Below, piece after piece: positions 13,276 to 25,565 of a stretch of DNA of 64,000 nucleotides. Source of the stretch: Melanocharis versteri (Eukaryota > Chordata > Aves > Passeriformes > Melanocharitidae); contig VZTG01001723.1 of NCBI GenBank assembly GCA_013397845.1, forward strand, positions 248,001 through 312,000. Reading direction: 5' to 3'. How positions within the stretch are numbered: position 1 is the first letter of the stretch; each line of letters starts with the position of its first letter. The notes under the pieces were generated by a model that was given only the letters and a program-made list of their open reading frames with translations, ran no database searches and was not told the origin of the DNA. The position numbers and the translations under genes are program-made.

Positions 13276-14604
13276 TACCTTGAAAGGCTAAGGCTTGTTT
13301 TTTACCAGTGAAAATAACGCTGAAAAGCTGTCGCATAACATGAGTATATCAGCAGCTGCTACTTGTGTGAAAACACAATCAGTTTTGAAACCAAAGCAAA
13401 CCCAAAAAACTTCACAGATCACTTTAGAGCTGGCTTTCAGATAAAAACTCAGGACTGAAGGTGTTGTCATCTTCTTGGACAGGGCTTATGAGGCCTGACA
13501 GAAACACAACCCATATACTCAGGTTGCTGCCAGCTTCAAAAAATCGCACCATTTTTGGTGTCCTGTCAGGCCTTATCTGCAAATCCTCTACAAAATCCAA
13601 AATTTACTATATTTTCCAAATTAACAGATCTTCTGTCCCATCAAGAAACTTTGGTTACTTCTCCCACGCTAATGAATGCTTGGGATGCTGAATCAAGGCT
13701 CCTTAGGGGGGAGGCACAGCCCTGCTTTCACCTCTCCTAATGTGGAGACTGTAAGGGCAGGGAAGAGTCAGTAACCAACACTTTCCACAGGAGATAAAGG
13801 GGGAGCAAAATTAACCAAATGTTCTAGGACAACTGTACTGTGCATTCTCTCCTCTTACCTGAAGATTGTCACATTAGTCTGCTCAGAACTGCAGAGAAGC
13901 AGAGAAGACAAAATACGCTGCAGCAGTTAACCTAGACTGGGTTTTCCTTTGGTGAAGTCTTCCGTGGGCTGAGAATTACACATTATAACCTATCTGAAAG
14001 CCAGCATTGTGTTCACACGTATGGTGTGGATGTGCAAAGTTTGAAAAGACAGAAGACATACACAAATGCAAACCAGATCATGTAAATAGACATAAACGAA
14101 ATTTATGGGGACCAGACTGATGACTAAGGAGGTCACAGAGCTGAGCTATTTCCATGCTGAGTTGGAGCAAAAGACAGCTTCAGTTCTCCTTCACACCAGC
14201 CCAAAGAGCTGGAGTGTCACAGAGAGGTGACTATGTGCCATGTTTAGGAACGAGGAGAAGCACAGCACATGTTCCACTCTTTCTCAAAACAACTTTGAAG
14301 AAAATTTGTTGCCTGGAGAACTCCTCTGGGGTTGGATTATCCCAGTGCAAGAATTTATTATGAAAATAAGACTGAGATCTAAGGGAAGACTTTGGGTTTT
14401 TCGCACTGAAAGAAGACTTTGCAAGTCAAGGATGGCTTCATACAGGGCAATGCTTACTGACCAGCCAGGAGAAGCTATTTACAAACTCCTGTGTACATTT
14501 ATTCATGTCCATGTCCCCAAGACTCTGCAGGTTTCTCCATTAGCCTTGGAGAGACGTGACAGCCTGGGAATGAGATGCTGTGGATGAGTGGTTTAGGTCA
14601 CTTT
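13276..14604. other. Unique non-coding sequence, no gene recognised
   Basis: No recognised exon, RNA or mobile element. A 115-codon open frame at 14240-14587 (plus) overlaps another open frame in a second reading frame. It has no domain and abuts the putative LTR that follows, so it is treated as chance. Confidence 0.5.
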
Positions 14605-15360
14605 AAAAAAACACAGGTGAGGTTATCAGCAAAACCAGGTTTAATATAATTTTGAGAAAGTTCAATGGCAAGGTTCACTATATTGCTTACTATGTAGATA
14701 AAACACACAAAGAAAAATCAGATTAAAAGTAGTCTGCAATGGTTTATGCGGAGACCAGGCATGAAAAGGGTAAGGAAGGAAAAGAGTAAGGGAGGCCCTC
14801 ACATTGAGTCACAAGGTTTAGAATAGACCCCCTTGCCAAACTTAGTTTCAGAAAGGATCAGCAGTTTAGGTCTAAAGGATTCAGCAACACTGAATCATAA
14901 CAATATCCAACCAACACCATAACAGCAGCACTCAATCAATTGACTAATCTAACACTTGCAAAATGATTCAATAGAATTTTCTATAAGCGTAACAGTAATT
15001 TAACCATAAATCCAACTTAACTGTAAGTTTAACTCAATTTTTAATATTTAATTATAAATTTAATAATTAATCTAAAAATGCAACATTCTTAATGTGCATA
15101 CACATAGACATAAAGCATGTGCAAAGTTATTCCTATGAAAAATTCCCCTTTAGTTCAGTGATATTCTCATGTTGGAAGCCTTTGCATCTTCTCGACGGGC
15201 AGAGTTGATCCTCAAGGAGTGGGGATTTGGGCTGAGGCTTCATCATCAGCTTCCAGCAGCAGTCCTCTGCATATAGCAAACTGGAAATCTGGTGAGCTCC
15301 AGGAGGTAGGGTGCCCACAGTGGTCCAGGAGAGCTTAAAGGGCCTCACTTAGCACTACTG
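14605..15360 (-). mobile_element. Putative solo LTR of an endogenous retrovirus (ERVL-like)
   Basis: Read on the minus strand, this block has an LTR-like composition. A GC-balanced 5' part (15133-15360) is followed by a strongly AT-rich middle (about 14930-15090, many TTAA and TAATTA strings), then a 3' part ending with ATTAAA-type polyadenylation sequence near 14640-14650. The sharp internal changes in composition differ from the flanks. No gag, pol or env remnant adjoins it, so if real it is a solo LTR. Termini and a target-site duplication could not be fixed. Membership of the ERVL group is inference from general appearance; an ancient unclassified repeat is the alternative. Confidence 0.4.
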
Positions 15361-18339
15361 TTTGTAGGGTCTCAAGATGCTGGGCTTTAGTTATGAGTAA
15401 ATTTCCATCATGGCCATGATCTGGGTCAGTAATTACTGGGATTTTCCTAAAAAAGTTCAATAATAAAATTATTATTTCACTCAATCTGTTGTTCAGACAG
15501 AAAAATAAAGTCTCAAGGCTACTTATTAGAAAAGAAGCTAATTAGGCAAGAGAAGTTCTGGGAGCAATGTTTCTGATAAACTCAAAGGGAGGTAACTGCC
15601 CAGGCTTCATCAATTAATGAAAGCTGAATCCTAACAAGCATTCCTGAGAACGTAGTGTGGTTGGGAGGTATGAGGTGTAGTGTCAAGGATGCAACACCCC
15701 ATGAGGCTGTAGAAGTTATATTTCAGCTGCTGGTTTAGGCAGAGTGAGATTTTTGGATTTAGGAAAGTTTTGCCTAAGTTCCTTATTAAAAACTTACAGA
15801 AACTTATGTGATGGGAGGAAAGTTGATATTATCTGAACTCTTTCTTTAAAAATGTAAAAAGCAGAGCTGTGCTCTGTGGCATTTGTTGCAAAGCACAAAC
15901 ATATGTAAAAGGCAAATTATTAACAGTGGAAAATCCCACTAAATCCCTGAAGGGAGTGTTGTTTCTTCACAGAATGGGCCGTGGATACAGTGCCATCCCC
16001 AGTGGCACTACTGAAACTCAATCCCTCTTAGAGGCAGGTTGTACAGAGTGCTGAAGCCTGATGAGGTTGGGGGCTCTCAGCATCTTAATCTATGAAGGAT
16101 ACGCACCATGCGCTTGGAAGCAATTTCACCCAGGTCTGCCATGGCATAGAGTAGATGTGGCTTTGCTGCACAAAGCAGGTGTACAGGGCTGTGCAAAGGC
16201 CTTCCTCTTCTGCTGCCGGTGTGGCAGCTTGAGGGAATTATGAGAAGCCCATTTGTATTTGGGGGTCATTTATGTGCCTTAGGAAAAAGACTCCTGGCTT
16301 TTGGTGCCTCCCTCAGCACATTGGCAATACCCCATCATTCAGTTGTTAGAGACTGAACCATTTAAAGTGAACTCAAATTAGCCAAATCATGAGACTGGAC
16401 TTTTTTTACCTGGAAAAGGGTAACAAAACTGACCACAGGGAAGAAGGAGGTAACTTTCCTGTGTTTTCTAACCCTGGGTACTGTGGTTCTTCCTTAGACA
16501 CAGCACACCCAACAAAGCACAAACAGGCAGCTGCAGAGCATATTTTCATCTGAGCACAGCAATAGTAGAGTAATTCCATGTCTGGTCAGATAACTAGAAA
16601 GGCATCAGAAGACATCAGCTCAGTTTTATACTTACAGAATATTTTCTGAGAACAAAAAAAAAAAAAATAGAAAGACAATTTATAAAACATCCCTAGGTTT
16701 AAGTCGTTTGGGTATTTTGGAGGAGGTGGTATTTAGTTTCAGGTTTTTTTTCTTCCCTACATATTTTGTTTGCAAAATGTAACTACATCCTGGATTTTCA
16801 AAGCTTCCCACTACAGCTGTCCTGAATAGAAACTCATTATCATTAAACAGGGAAAGTAAAAACAATGGATTTTGGAGCAGAAGTCCAAAGCTTCTTTATA
16901 TATATTTTACATATATATATTTATATATATATGTCTTCATACATTGATAAACTGAGTGATGTTTCAATATACACAGTAATAATAGGCTGATATTCCTATT
17001 CTGCTGTTTTCACAGAGTTTTGTGAAGTGTTTCAAGAATTCCAAATAATTTGGTGCACCTCTCTACCTCCCCCAGGCAATGGAGAATAATAGGGAATAAA
17101 TTGAGATAAAATTACTTACACTGTGCTGGTGAGAGACAGCAAATACTTCCTGATCCTTTGTGGAAAATCGAGGTAACATTCTTTAAACTCTGAACTGAGT
17201 TTCGAGTGAGAAAGATTTCTGGAAAAAAAAAGGTTCCTTCAAAGGTTCCTTCCTCTTGCATGAGGCAAGATCCTTTAATGGGACCATAGTTGCACCTCTG
17301 GAGAGCAGCACTTCAGCTGTGAGTTATTAGATAAGCTGTTTACAGACTTTGTCTGCCAGCATCTGAAATTTTAACTTGCCACTGCAGATTCATTTGACAC
17401 AAAAACTGTAAATGGTATCTATAGCTACATGTAGAAGAGCATCAGCAGTATGACCACTTCTGTTTCTGGGTCTTTCATTGCCTGGGGAGGAAATATCTTC
17501 CACCTGAAGATGGTGAGACACGGTGACAACCATACCCATGAGTCTGTGACAGGTTTGTTTCTGAGTGTCTTCTCTGGGGCTTGTCTTTCTCTGTTCATTC
17601 CCAGCATCTGTACGCTGCTTTTAGCATGCAGCAGACGTCTGCTCTCTTGAGTATCTAAAGAGAATCCATTAAATAGCTACTCCGCTACAGCCATAAAAAG
17701 AGTTTTTTCTGATGCCTCAGAAAGTGTGTTTGGAAGCCATTGCTAGCAGTGCATGTCAAGCAAAAGCGTGACTGAGTATCTAGCGTGAAAAAAGCATCCC
17801 TTGGGAGAGAGCAAACTCAGTTTTAGAAAAGCAAGGTTTGATGAGCCCAAGGTGAGGTGAGCTCTAGGGACATCTTCTTTTCTTTTCCTCAAAACCTGCT
17901 CACTCTAGTCTTTCTGCAGAGGCTTAATTCCATGAACAAAACCCACACATCTCCCTTTTCTAATTCTCCTCCCCATTACCTGGCACTCAGTTTTCTGAAG
18001 TACAGTAGGGGATGCAGAATACTAGTTGAAATATCTTCTCCTGGCCAATGTGAAAGACAGCACAGAACACATCTGGAAGACAGTTAGAAAGAGCCGGATT
18101 CATCCAGAACTGCCTTATGGACCCTGCATTAAGCACCAGGTTGACAAAAAGGCCAAAGGATGATCCAGGTTAGCAGGGCAGGAGGGGAGTGGCAACAGAG
18201 CCCTGCACCCAAGCCTGTGAGCCAAGGCAGGCTGGGAACAGCAGGGCTTCAGTCTTGTTAGAACCCCACTGTGGGGGAATGGTCTCATGAGGGATGTCTG
18301 TCTTGGATTTGCTCTTTGGGACTCATGGTTATTTAGGAC
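15361..18339. other. Unique non-coding sequence with simple repeats
   Basis: No gene was recognised. It holds a 14-base A run at 16654-16667, a TA/TATATT-rich microsatellite at about 16893-16934, and a perfect 12-bp tandem pair (AAAGGTTCCTTC twice) at 17229-17252. Several 60-76-codon open frames occur on both strands without domain or splice context. Confidence 0.55.
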
Positions 18340-18650
18340 TTAGCCAGTGGCTTCTAATAGGATTGTCTAAGGAGGATCAGAGTAACCACATAAAAATATT
18401 TTTGTCTAATTGGCAGCTTAATGATATTTTGTCATGAGTCTGGAGCAATGTGGCTCATTGTGTGGGAGTCCAGACAGATATAATTCATGTTTTGTTCTGC
18501 CTGTGAGAGAAACCTTAAAAATCTGAGGAATTAATTCCCCTTTGAGCTGAAGGATAATTGGATAACAGAGCCTGTCATTAAGATAATCACTGCAGATCTG
18601 CTGCCCGTGACATTTCTGGACAATACTTTACAGACCCTTCCTGCTTGGCA
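18340..18650. promoter_or_regulatory. Candidate conserved non-coding element
   Basis: A repeat-free block with a dense series of short AT cores (CTAATTGG, CTTAATGA, TATAATTC, GGAATTAATTCC, GGATAATTGGATAA, CATTAAGATAATC) set in balanced sequence, with no long open frame. GGAATTAATTCC near 18528-18539 is a perfect 12-bp palindrome. This arrangement is typical of developmental enhancers bound by homeodomain proteins. The judgement is by texture only; conservation was not measured. Confidence 0.4.
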
Positions 18651-18899
18651 GCTCCTGAGAACATCAGTCTTCGGTTCCCAACCCTTCCCATCCTCTGCAC
18701 AGGGAGACAAAGAACTCAGGGGCCAACGCCTTCACAGTGGATGATTGTTGTGGAGTCCTCCAAAGCCGAAGAAATGCTTTCATGTAGCTCATCATTTGGA
18801 AGGTTAACAGATGGGCTAAGAGATCTGATCTATAGTTTTCAAAACTAACAGGTTTAATAATCTTAGAATGTAGCTTTTGGTTTGATACCCAAGGAAAAT

Positions 18900-19400
18900 G
18901 GTTTTTGATTAGCGTAGCTGCTGGGAGCCGGCAAGTTCACACGTGACTAGGGCAGCAGAGAAGCGAAATCAGGCAAAATCACTGATCTGGAGCCAGAAGA
19001 TTGTGGGAAGAGATGGGATCTGGGGGCTATGGGACACACCTGCAGAAGCACACGGCAGAACAAAGGAGTACATGGCGGCACAGGGAGGCTTGTCTCCCCG
19101 GACCCGGGGAGAGGAGGTGTCACTTGGCAGAGCCCTGTGGAGAGGAGCGTGCCGGGAGCTGACAGACCCCTGGACAGCGCACGGTCACCCCACAGAAGGA
19201 CACTGAGAATGAGTGCTGTCATGGCGACATGGGATAGGTCACATAATGAGATACCTTGAAAAAGTGTATAAAAGCAGCTCGATTCTTTGAATAAAGGATT
19301 CAGATTCCCTGCCGATCTGCGCCTGTGTATTTTATCCTCCCGGAAGATGGGGCTCTTACTGAGCCAAAGTGGCCGAGAAGAGAACTTTGAAAAGATATTT
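18900..19400 (+). mobile_element. Endogenous-retrovirus LTR with promoter and polyadenylation signals
   Basis: This GC-richer island stands out from AT-rich flanks. It contains TATAAAAG at 19267-19274 followed 15 bases later by AATAAA at 19290-19295. That close TATA-to-poly(A)-signal spacing is typical of retroviral LTRs with a short R region. Downstream, a U5-like segment begins near 19310 with GCCGATCTGCGCCTGTGT. The GC-rich part upstream would be U3. No gag, pol or env follows, so it is most likely a solo LTR. Start and end are estimates, and no terminal TG/CA pair or target-site duplication was secured. A 167-codon minus-strand open frame at 18947-19450 runs antisense through it and is a by-product of the GC content. 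The ERV class is unassigned; a short R suggests a beta- or alpharetrovirus-like group. Confidence 0.6.
19267..19295 (+). promoter_or_regulatory. LTR TATA box (19267-19274) and AATAAA signal (19290-19295)
   Basis: The two signals lie within 29 bp, so a transcript starting about 25-30 bases after the TATA box would begin just after the AATAAA. The full signal would then be used only at the 3' LTR, as in many simple retroviruses. Both elements appear intact, so this LTR could still act as a promoter. Whether it does is unknown. Confidence 0.6.
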
Positions 19401-22400
19401 GGTGCCAAAAGAGCTCCCCCACTGCCCTCTCCTGCTGCATCCATTGGCAATATGCTGATCCCTTGCTCTGTTTCCTGCCTACCCTCCCTGAGGGATGGGA
19501 AGGATGGGGAATGCTGGCCTTTAAACCAGCTCAGTTTTCAAACTCACTCTTTACCTCTTTCTTCTCAACAGTTTCATCTGCCTTAGAGTGATAAACTTAC
19601 TCCTAAATAAAACTTACCAGCCCAGAAATGATTGATTACCTGGGATCAATCAAAATTACATTCAACCTGAAATTGCATTTGATGTTTTCAAGTAATGTGT
19701 ATGTGTGACAGGCGGAATACAGCAAAAATACCAGAAAAACACAGTGCAGAACAAAATGTATTTGCCAACATGCAATATCAGTAAACCAGCAGATCAATAA
19801 ACATTTTTTAGATTACGAAGAGGCAACCCCCCTCATGTGTTAAAAAGTTCTATTTATCATCTAACATTTTCTACCTTTTTTTTAAACATAGTAAAAGCCA
19901 GAGTTCTGTCTACTAGCATGTGGTCTGACAGTCTCACAGCCTGGATTTTAGGAAAAAGCACACTAAACAGATTTGCCAGACTGGCTGGAGTGGAAGTGAC
20001 TTGCATGATGCTTTCTGTAACATTGCATGACTTAGTGTAAAAACCTACAAATATCAGGAGAGGTGTTCATATTTTCCTTTCCTATGAGATCAAGCAGCCT
20101 GGAATAGCAGTTCTTCTTCAAGGATGCTACTTCAAGGCCTGCAACTCTTCACATCACTTCTTTGCTCCATTTTCTAGTACACAGAGTTTTTCAACCCTTC
20201 AACTACTGGAACTGAAATTTTGAAGGAAGCTTCTGCCTGTTGTTGAAGCTTACCTGAAATCAACAGAAATACATTTTTCGCTTTAGAATTAGATTGGGGT
20301 GTGGGGGTAATATGGTGCCAGCCTCTTCTGAAACAACACAGATGAGCTTGGCTGTGAAATTCTCTCAACTCGTGCTTTGAAGTAGGCGTGCCTTGTTCAG
20401 CTAAGTGCTTCACTTTGTGCTGCCAGTATCAACTCACATTTGGACATTTGGCTACACTCTGCAGTTTCCAAAGCCCACAATACGCATCTACTCAGCTGAT
20501 GCTACCTAGACTTAGGGCTTGGTTTCTAAACTCTTCAGGCATTTTGTATAAATGGGGTATATGCAGCTGAGAGCTTATCAATATCTATAGGAGAAGTGGT
20601 GTAAGGCAAGAAAACTGGTTCTGGTTTTGTGGTGTTGGGGAGACTTAAATGGAGATTGCCTGGGCACTGGGGAAAGGGAGGAAGAAGTGGGATATAATGA
20701 CAAGAAGAGACAAACTGATAACTGGATTTTGGTTCAGAAACTTAAGAACTGACTAGAGGATATCAAAGGTGGTTGGATAAAGGGATCAGGAAACTGTGCT
20801 GCTGGAAGGAGGAACTGTTCAGACAGCAGATCTGTGATAATTAGAATGCTGGGACTGAAAGCCAGAAATAGCTGAGGAAAGAAAGGTGAGGTCCTTTGGA
20901 GACTCAGGGACACTCCAAAGACTGAGAGAGGAGACTAATGGAGACTGACAAGGATGAAGCTAGAGGATAAAGCGAGTACTCGGGCATGGGTTAAAAACTA
21001 AGGATTTTTTCCCTCGACTGCTGACTGCTGCTTCTTTGTCTTTTGGAAAAGTTTGTCTCTAGGAAAAGTTTATGACTGTTAGGTCTCCACAGACTGACTT
21101 GTCCAGTGCCCAGCTTAGCCTCTGCCTGTGTGTGACAATGTTCCCATCTCCTCCAGCACCTCATCAGACACATGAGAGGGAGTAGATACAGGATGATTCC
21201 ATCCTTTCCTTCGATTGTAAGATTACCCAGGGAGAACCTGGCTAATATGGGATTTCTACGTAGGCAGGAGTAGGCTACTCAATGCAGTTATCCTTCCAGC
21301 CTGAAAGGAGAGGAAACTGCTGGAAAAGTGACTTACTAATGGCTCCCTGAACAGCACAACAAAGAAGTTGCATCCAGGGTTTCTGGCAATTTCTCTAACC
21401 TTGCAACAGACCAAGTATTTCCCAGTAGTTTCCCATTTATTTCATCCATGTGCTGCAAAAGATTTCAGGACAATAGCCAAGTTACAGAAGAGACATCGCT
21501 TGGGGGCTTAGAGGGCTACTTTAAAATTCATCCACAACATGTTTTCCCCTTCTGTACTCAGGTATGTCCAAGGACTGCTTTTTTTCTCTCACAGATGCTT
21601 TTTTCCCTTCAAAATGCATGAAGAATTCCTGTCGTCCCTGCACCATGACTTTAGGAGACCAATTTCCTCTCTTCTAAAGTAAAATGCTAAATCCACTAGA
21701 GGGGGCATCTATCCTACCCGATCTTGGCAATACTAAAAGTCCCTCAAGTTTCCTTTGGCTTTTCAGACCCCTCCTTTCCCTCCAGTCACCTACTTACCCT
21801 ACTCCACAGCTGGGTAAGGTCCTAATGGGGCCCTTTCACTGAAATCTTACCCTTACTAAATGTTTCTGTGTGAACAAGTATTTACAAAATCCAGTGTGTT
21901 TGTCATAATTGTTTTTAAGCTCTGTGGGAAAGGCCATCTTTCATCCAGGTGCTTCCCTATCCCTTTAACAAGACTAATATTGTAGAGGAAAGAGATGATC
22001 TTCCTGCAAGGTTCTTGTTATCGTGTATTGACTCTACCGGTCTTTCAATATCAAGGTAAAAAAAGCCAACGACCCCAGCTAAATTAAATATGAGATGATG
22101 AAGTAGAGAAGTGAGTTGCAGAATAGAGAAATGCATTAGCATGTACCCCAGTCGTGGGTCTATCTTAAAGACTGAAGACATTCATAAATAAATTGAATAC
22201 GCAATTCAGTTGAGGGTGGCACCCGGCCACAAGACTGTGACAATGGCTTTGAACTGTCCTTTGGTCACAGGCTGCAGCAACTTTCTATCTCCTATTGCTG
22301 TGAAGAATATTAGAGGAGATGCTTGGTATGTGGCTTCCCACATCAGTGCTTGAGGCTGCTGCATCTCGGTGAGATGGAATTGTGCATGACTATTCAAAGC

Positions 22401-22589
22401 TTGCACCATTCTTCAGTTCAGAAAGCACTGTGTCAATGTAAAATAATATTACAGTTTCCTACCTCAACATAATATTTTGTGTTCACAAAATGAAAGAGGT
22501 TGAAAGAAATAACAAACAGCAAAAGAATTCATCTCTCCCCACGTCCATCATGTTAAGTTAGAAACTCAGGAAGGCCATAAAAGAGAATT
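19401..22589. other. Unique non-coding sequence, one purine-rich tract
   Basis: No gene was recognised. From about 20620 to 20960 the plus strand is strongly enriched in A and G, rich in GAAA, GGAA and GAGAC words, and it changes to pyrimidine-richer sequence after about 21005. The cause is unknown; an old decayed repeat is possible. Other short open frames show no domains. Confidence 0.5.
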
Positions 22590-22765
22590 GAAAATAGAAC
22601 TTACCCGTGGTCTGAGGTTTACCACATCCCGCAAGGGCAGAGAAGGATTGATTTACACAGTGCAGTTCTAATGATTATTTGTCAAATCTGATTTCCATAA
22701 TGGCGGTACCAGGACTAACGTTTTCCTGACAGATTATTCAACACTTTATTTTCCTGTTGGTCAGA
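22590..22765. promoter_or_regulatory. Candidate conserved non-coding element
   Basis: A compact repeat-free block with homeobox-type cores (TAATGATTATTTGTCAAATC, CCATAATGGCGG, CAGATTATTCA) and several CpGs kept in an AT-rich context. TAATGATTATTTGTCA resembles a composite HOX/PBX/MEIS-type site, since TGTCA is a MEIS/TGIF core. This is motif reading only; conservation and activity are inferred. Confidence 0.35.
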
Positions 22766-25239
22766 CTCATTTTTCCTCTTCTCAGTTCTGCTTCTCCATT
22801 ATGTCTCAGGTGAAATTTCACCATAATTCAAGAAAATTTTTGTTGCAGCTCTTTTGCCTGAAAATATTATGGAAATTTATCTTTAGTACATTTTTTCCCT
22901 GTAAACCTAACTTTGGAAAAAAAATGAATTCTGTTCAGCACATATCCTAACGTATCTCCTTCCACTAAGAATAACACATGTCCAAAGTTTCTAGGAAAAG
23001 CACTACATCAGCAAGTTGAACTCCTCTGGAGCTCTCCAGTGCTAGAGTTACTTGAATAACAGTGTAAGCTGCCTACACTGAGAGCTTTCCAAAGCATGGC
23101 AGCAAGGACTGGCCTCAGGGGAGTATGGCAGAGCAGAAGGAGAGCTGAATTTCTTTAGGTGATGGCTCCAGGTGTCTGAGCAACTGCAACTCTATTACAG
23201 TTTTCTGTGAAAGGAAAGACCAAAATTACTCCAGATTAATCAAAGTTCAACCCCAACCCTCATTACAGAAGAAACGATGAGAAGAACAGTTTAGCTTATG
23301 TGTTAAAGTGCTGCCAGCAAACTACAGATGGGGCCAGAAAATTTTGTTTTTTCTTTCCTGTGCTGTTCACAGGTGAGAAGACTCTGACCACAATGGCATG
23401 AACAGAAGCCAACAGGAGCAGTAACTATTCTCCTACTACTGGTCATCAGGTCTCATTATGTTCCCACTACTGTTATTCCCCCACAAAACAGTCAGACACA
23501 CTGGATCGCACTCTCCTCCTCTGTTCCTTACTAAAACACAATAGCAAAATATCTCCTGTTAGAATATGAGACATTTGTTTAGCCTTTTAGCTCATATTGC
23601 ATATTCAATTTCAATAGGCATCTGCACTGAGACTGGGCTGGGAGAGACACAGCTGAAGGGAACCTGAGAGACTGGCTTTTAAAATACGTTGCTTTATATT
23701 GAATTTTCTGAAGAAATATGAAAGTACTACGTGCAAGACATTGTGCGGCATACAATGTTTTGAAACAAAATGTATTCAAAATTAGTTTTCGAAGAGCAGA
23801 CAAAAAAACTCGGAATATATTAGATTGCAGCACAAAATGTGATTAAAAGCAAATGGCATGTGATAAATTGAATACACAAAATTAAATGAGTTGTCATTGT
23901 CAAATGGGAGCAGTCATGCTGTATGGAAAGAGCGGATACCAAACTGGAGATGATAAATACTGATCTGTGGATATGGCACTGAAACATTGACATCACTCAG
24001 CAGATGAAAAGAGTGGTGTGAGCTAAGGTAAAGGATGGAAGGGAAGCAAATACCCTCTGATGGATACAAAAGCACAAGTTTAACGTGAAGGCCTATCAGT
24101 ATGCCACATCTATAAACTATTAAGATACTGATGGAGAAAAAGTCTGGTCTGAAAGCTGTGTATCTACCTCAGACTTCCAAAAGAGTTTTGCCTTTAAGTC
24201 TTTTGAGAGTAAAAGTCTCAGAGAATGCATGCAAATGAAGCCTAAATGTGGAAAACTGAGACTTTGATTTGCTACAAAAATTTGATCCAGTCAGAATGCA
24301 CTGAAGAACAGTGAGCAATATGGTGGCAAGGTATTACCTTATTCACTGATCAAAAGGCTTTTTGAAAATATTTTTCTAATATTACAAAACATATATGAGA
24401 ATTTACCTGAGAAAAAGGAACTGTATTAGCAGCTACAGAAAATACAGAAGCAAGAGAAGAAACCCTCTTGCGATTGCTTTGAGAAATTACAGTCTTGTAG
24501 TCATGAAAGCAGCATTTTTGCTTCTAAATGAAAAAGGAGATGAAGAAAGTTTGACACATTGCTAGCACAGCAATCAGTGCAGACTGTGTCATACTTGTGT
24601 GCATTCTTTCTGCACTCACAGAGAATATTTTCCTGTTCACAAATTTTACCAAACCTCCCCTCCTCTGAGCTGCATTACAGGCTGTAGTGCACAGACACAT
24701 GCATAAGGCCTTTGCAGACAGACCTGAGATCCTTTTCCCTGCAGCCTGAGAAGGCCAGCTCCCAACTGAATATGCCTGGGCTGCAGCTAGGAAATCCCCA
24801 AATCTCTTGGTCTGAAGATCTGTAGATCATCAATGGGGAGCAAAAAAGCTACAGGATTTGAAGATAAAACTTGTCAAAATCAACCGTTCAGAAAGATGTT
24901 CCAAGTATTAAACACAGTCACTGAAAGTTTTTTTGGTTTTCCGCTTCCATTGCTTCGGAGCTGATAAAATAAGAGGACATGTGATGTGACTGTGGAGCGG
25001 GTTCTACTTGCAGTAAAAGTGTGCTTGATCCTGAGGGTCGCAGGTACTGTGAGAGAGTATCAGAGGAGAGTCTGTCCCGCTGGGTTTTAATTCCCAGGCA
25101 GAAACATTTCAAATCCCCTGCTGTCAGGATGGTAATCTGAGGCTTACCAAACTTTGCTTGTACTCAGATACCCATCTCCTGAGTGATGTCTCCTTTTTAA
25201 AACAGTCATCGCCCCAGCTTTTGGTAACAGCCCAGATCA
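22766..25239. other. Unique non-coding sequence, no gene recognised
   Basis: AT-rich, mostly plain sequence with no clear mobile element or RNA gene. An 84-codon open frame (23579-23833, minus) has no domain and no splice context. Confidence 0.55.
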
Positions 25240-25565
25240 ATCTGCAAATAGAAGGAGAAGTTGCAGAGTGGTGGAGCCGTGGCCACCACGGGAGGCCGGC
25301 ACAATGAGCCCATTAAAATGCACGAGGCCAAGCCAATCTGCAGTGCACGGGAGAGGCGTAATCAGCTTTACCTTCTCATTGTAATGCTTAATAAAAATGG
25401 ATAATAAAGCATTTGGAGTACTGTTGAAGTAAAATGCTTTTTAAAATGAACCTGATAATAAAAGGCTCAGTGGGCTTTCTTGAATCAAGTGGCAGCCTCA
25501 AGCAATCAAAAAGAATTTCCCAAGAGCTTGCTTAATAAAGGAATAAATGGAAACATTTACTTCAC
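25240..25565. promoter_or_regulatory. Strong candidate conserved non-coding element / enhancer
   Basis: This is the best conserved-element candidate in the window. It combines a GC-balanced left half (from about 25275, with several retained CpGs) and an AT-rich right half with repeated ATAAA cores. GCTTAATAAA occurs twice (25386-25395 and 25530-25539). GGATAATAAAG, GATAATAAAAGG and GGAATAAATGG lie in between or next to them. TTAATAAA-type cores match caudal and posterior HOX sites, and GTAATCAGC resembles a homeodomain or PBX-type site. There is no long open frame, splice signal or repeat. An enhancer for a developmental gene outside the window is the likely role (inference). No alignment was available. 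Confidence 0.5.

Noticed and set aside
18947..19450. 167-codon open frame on the minus strand, the longest in the window
   Set aside because: It runs antisense through the GC-rich LTR, has no domain, and is explained by the local shortage of AT-rich stop codons.
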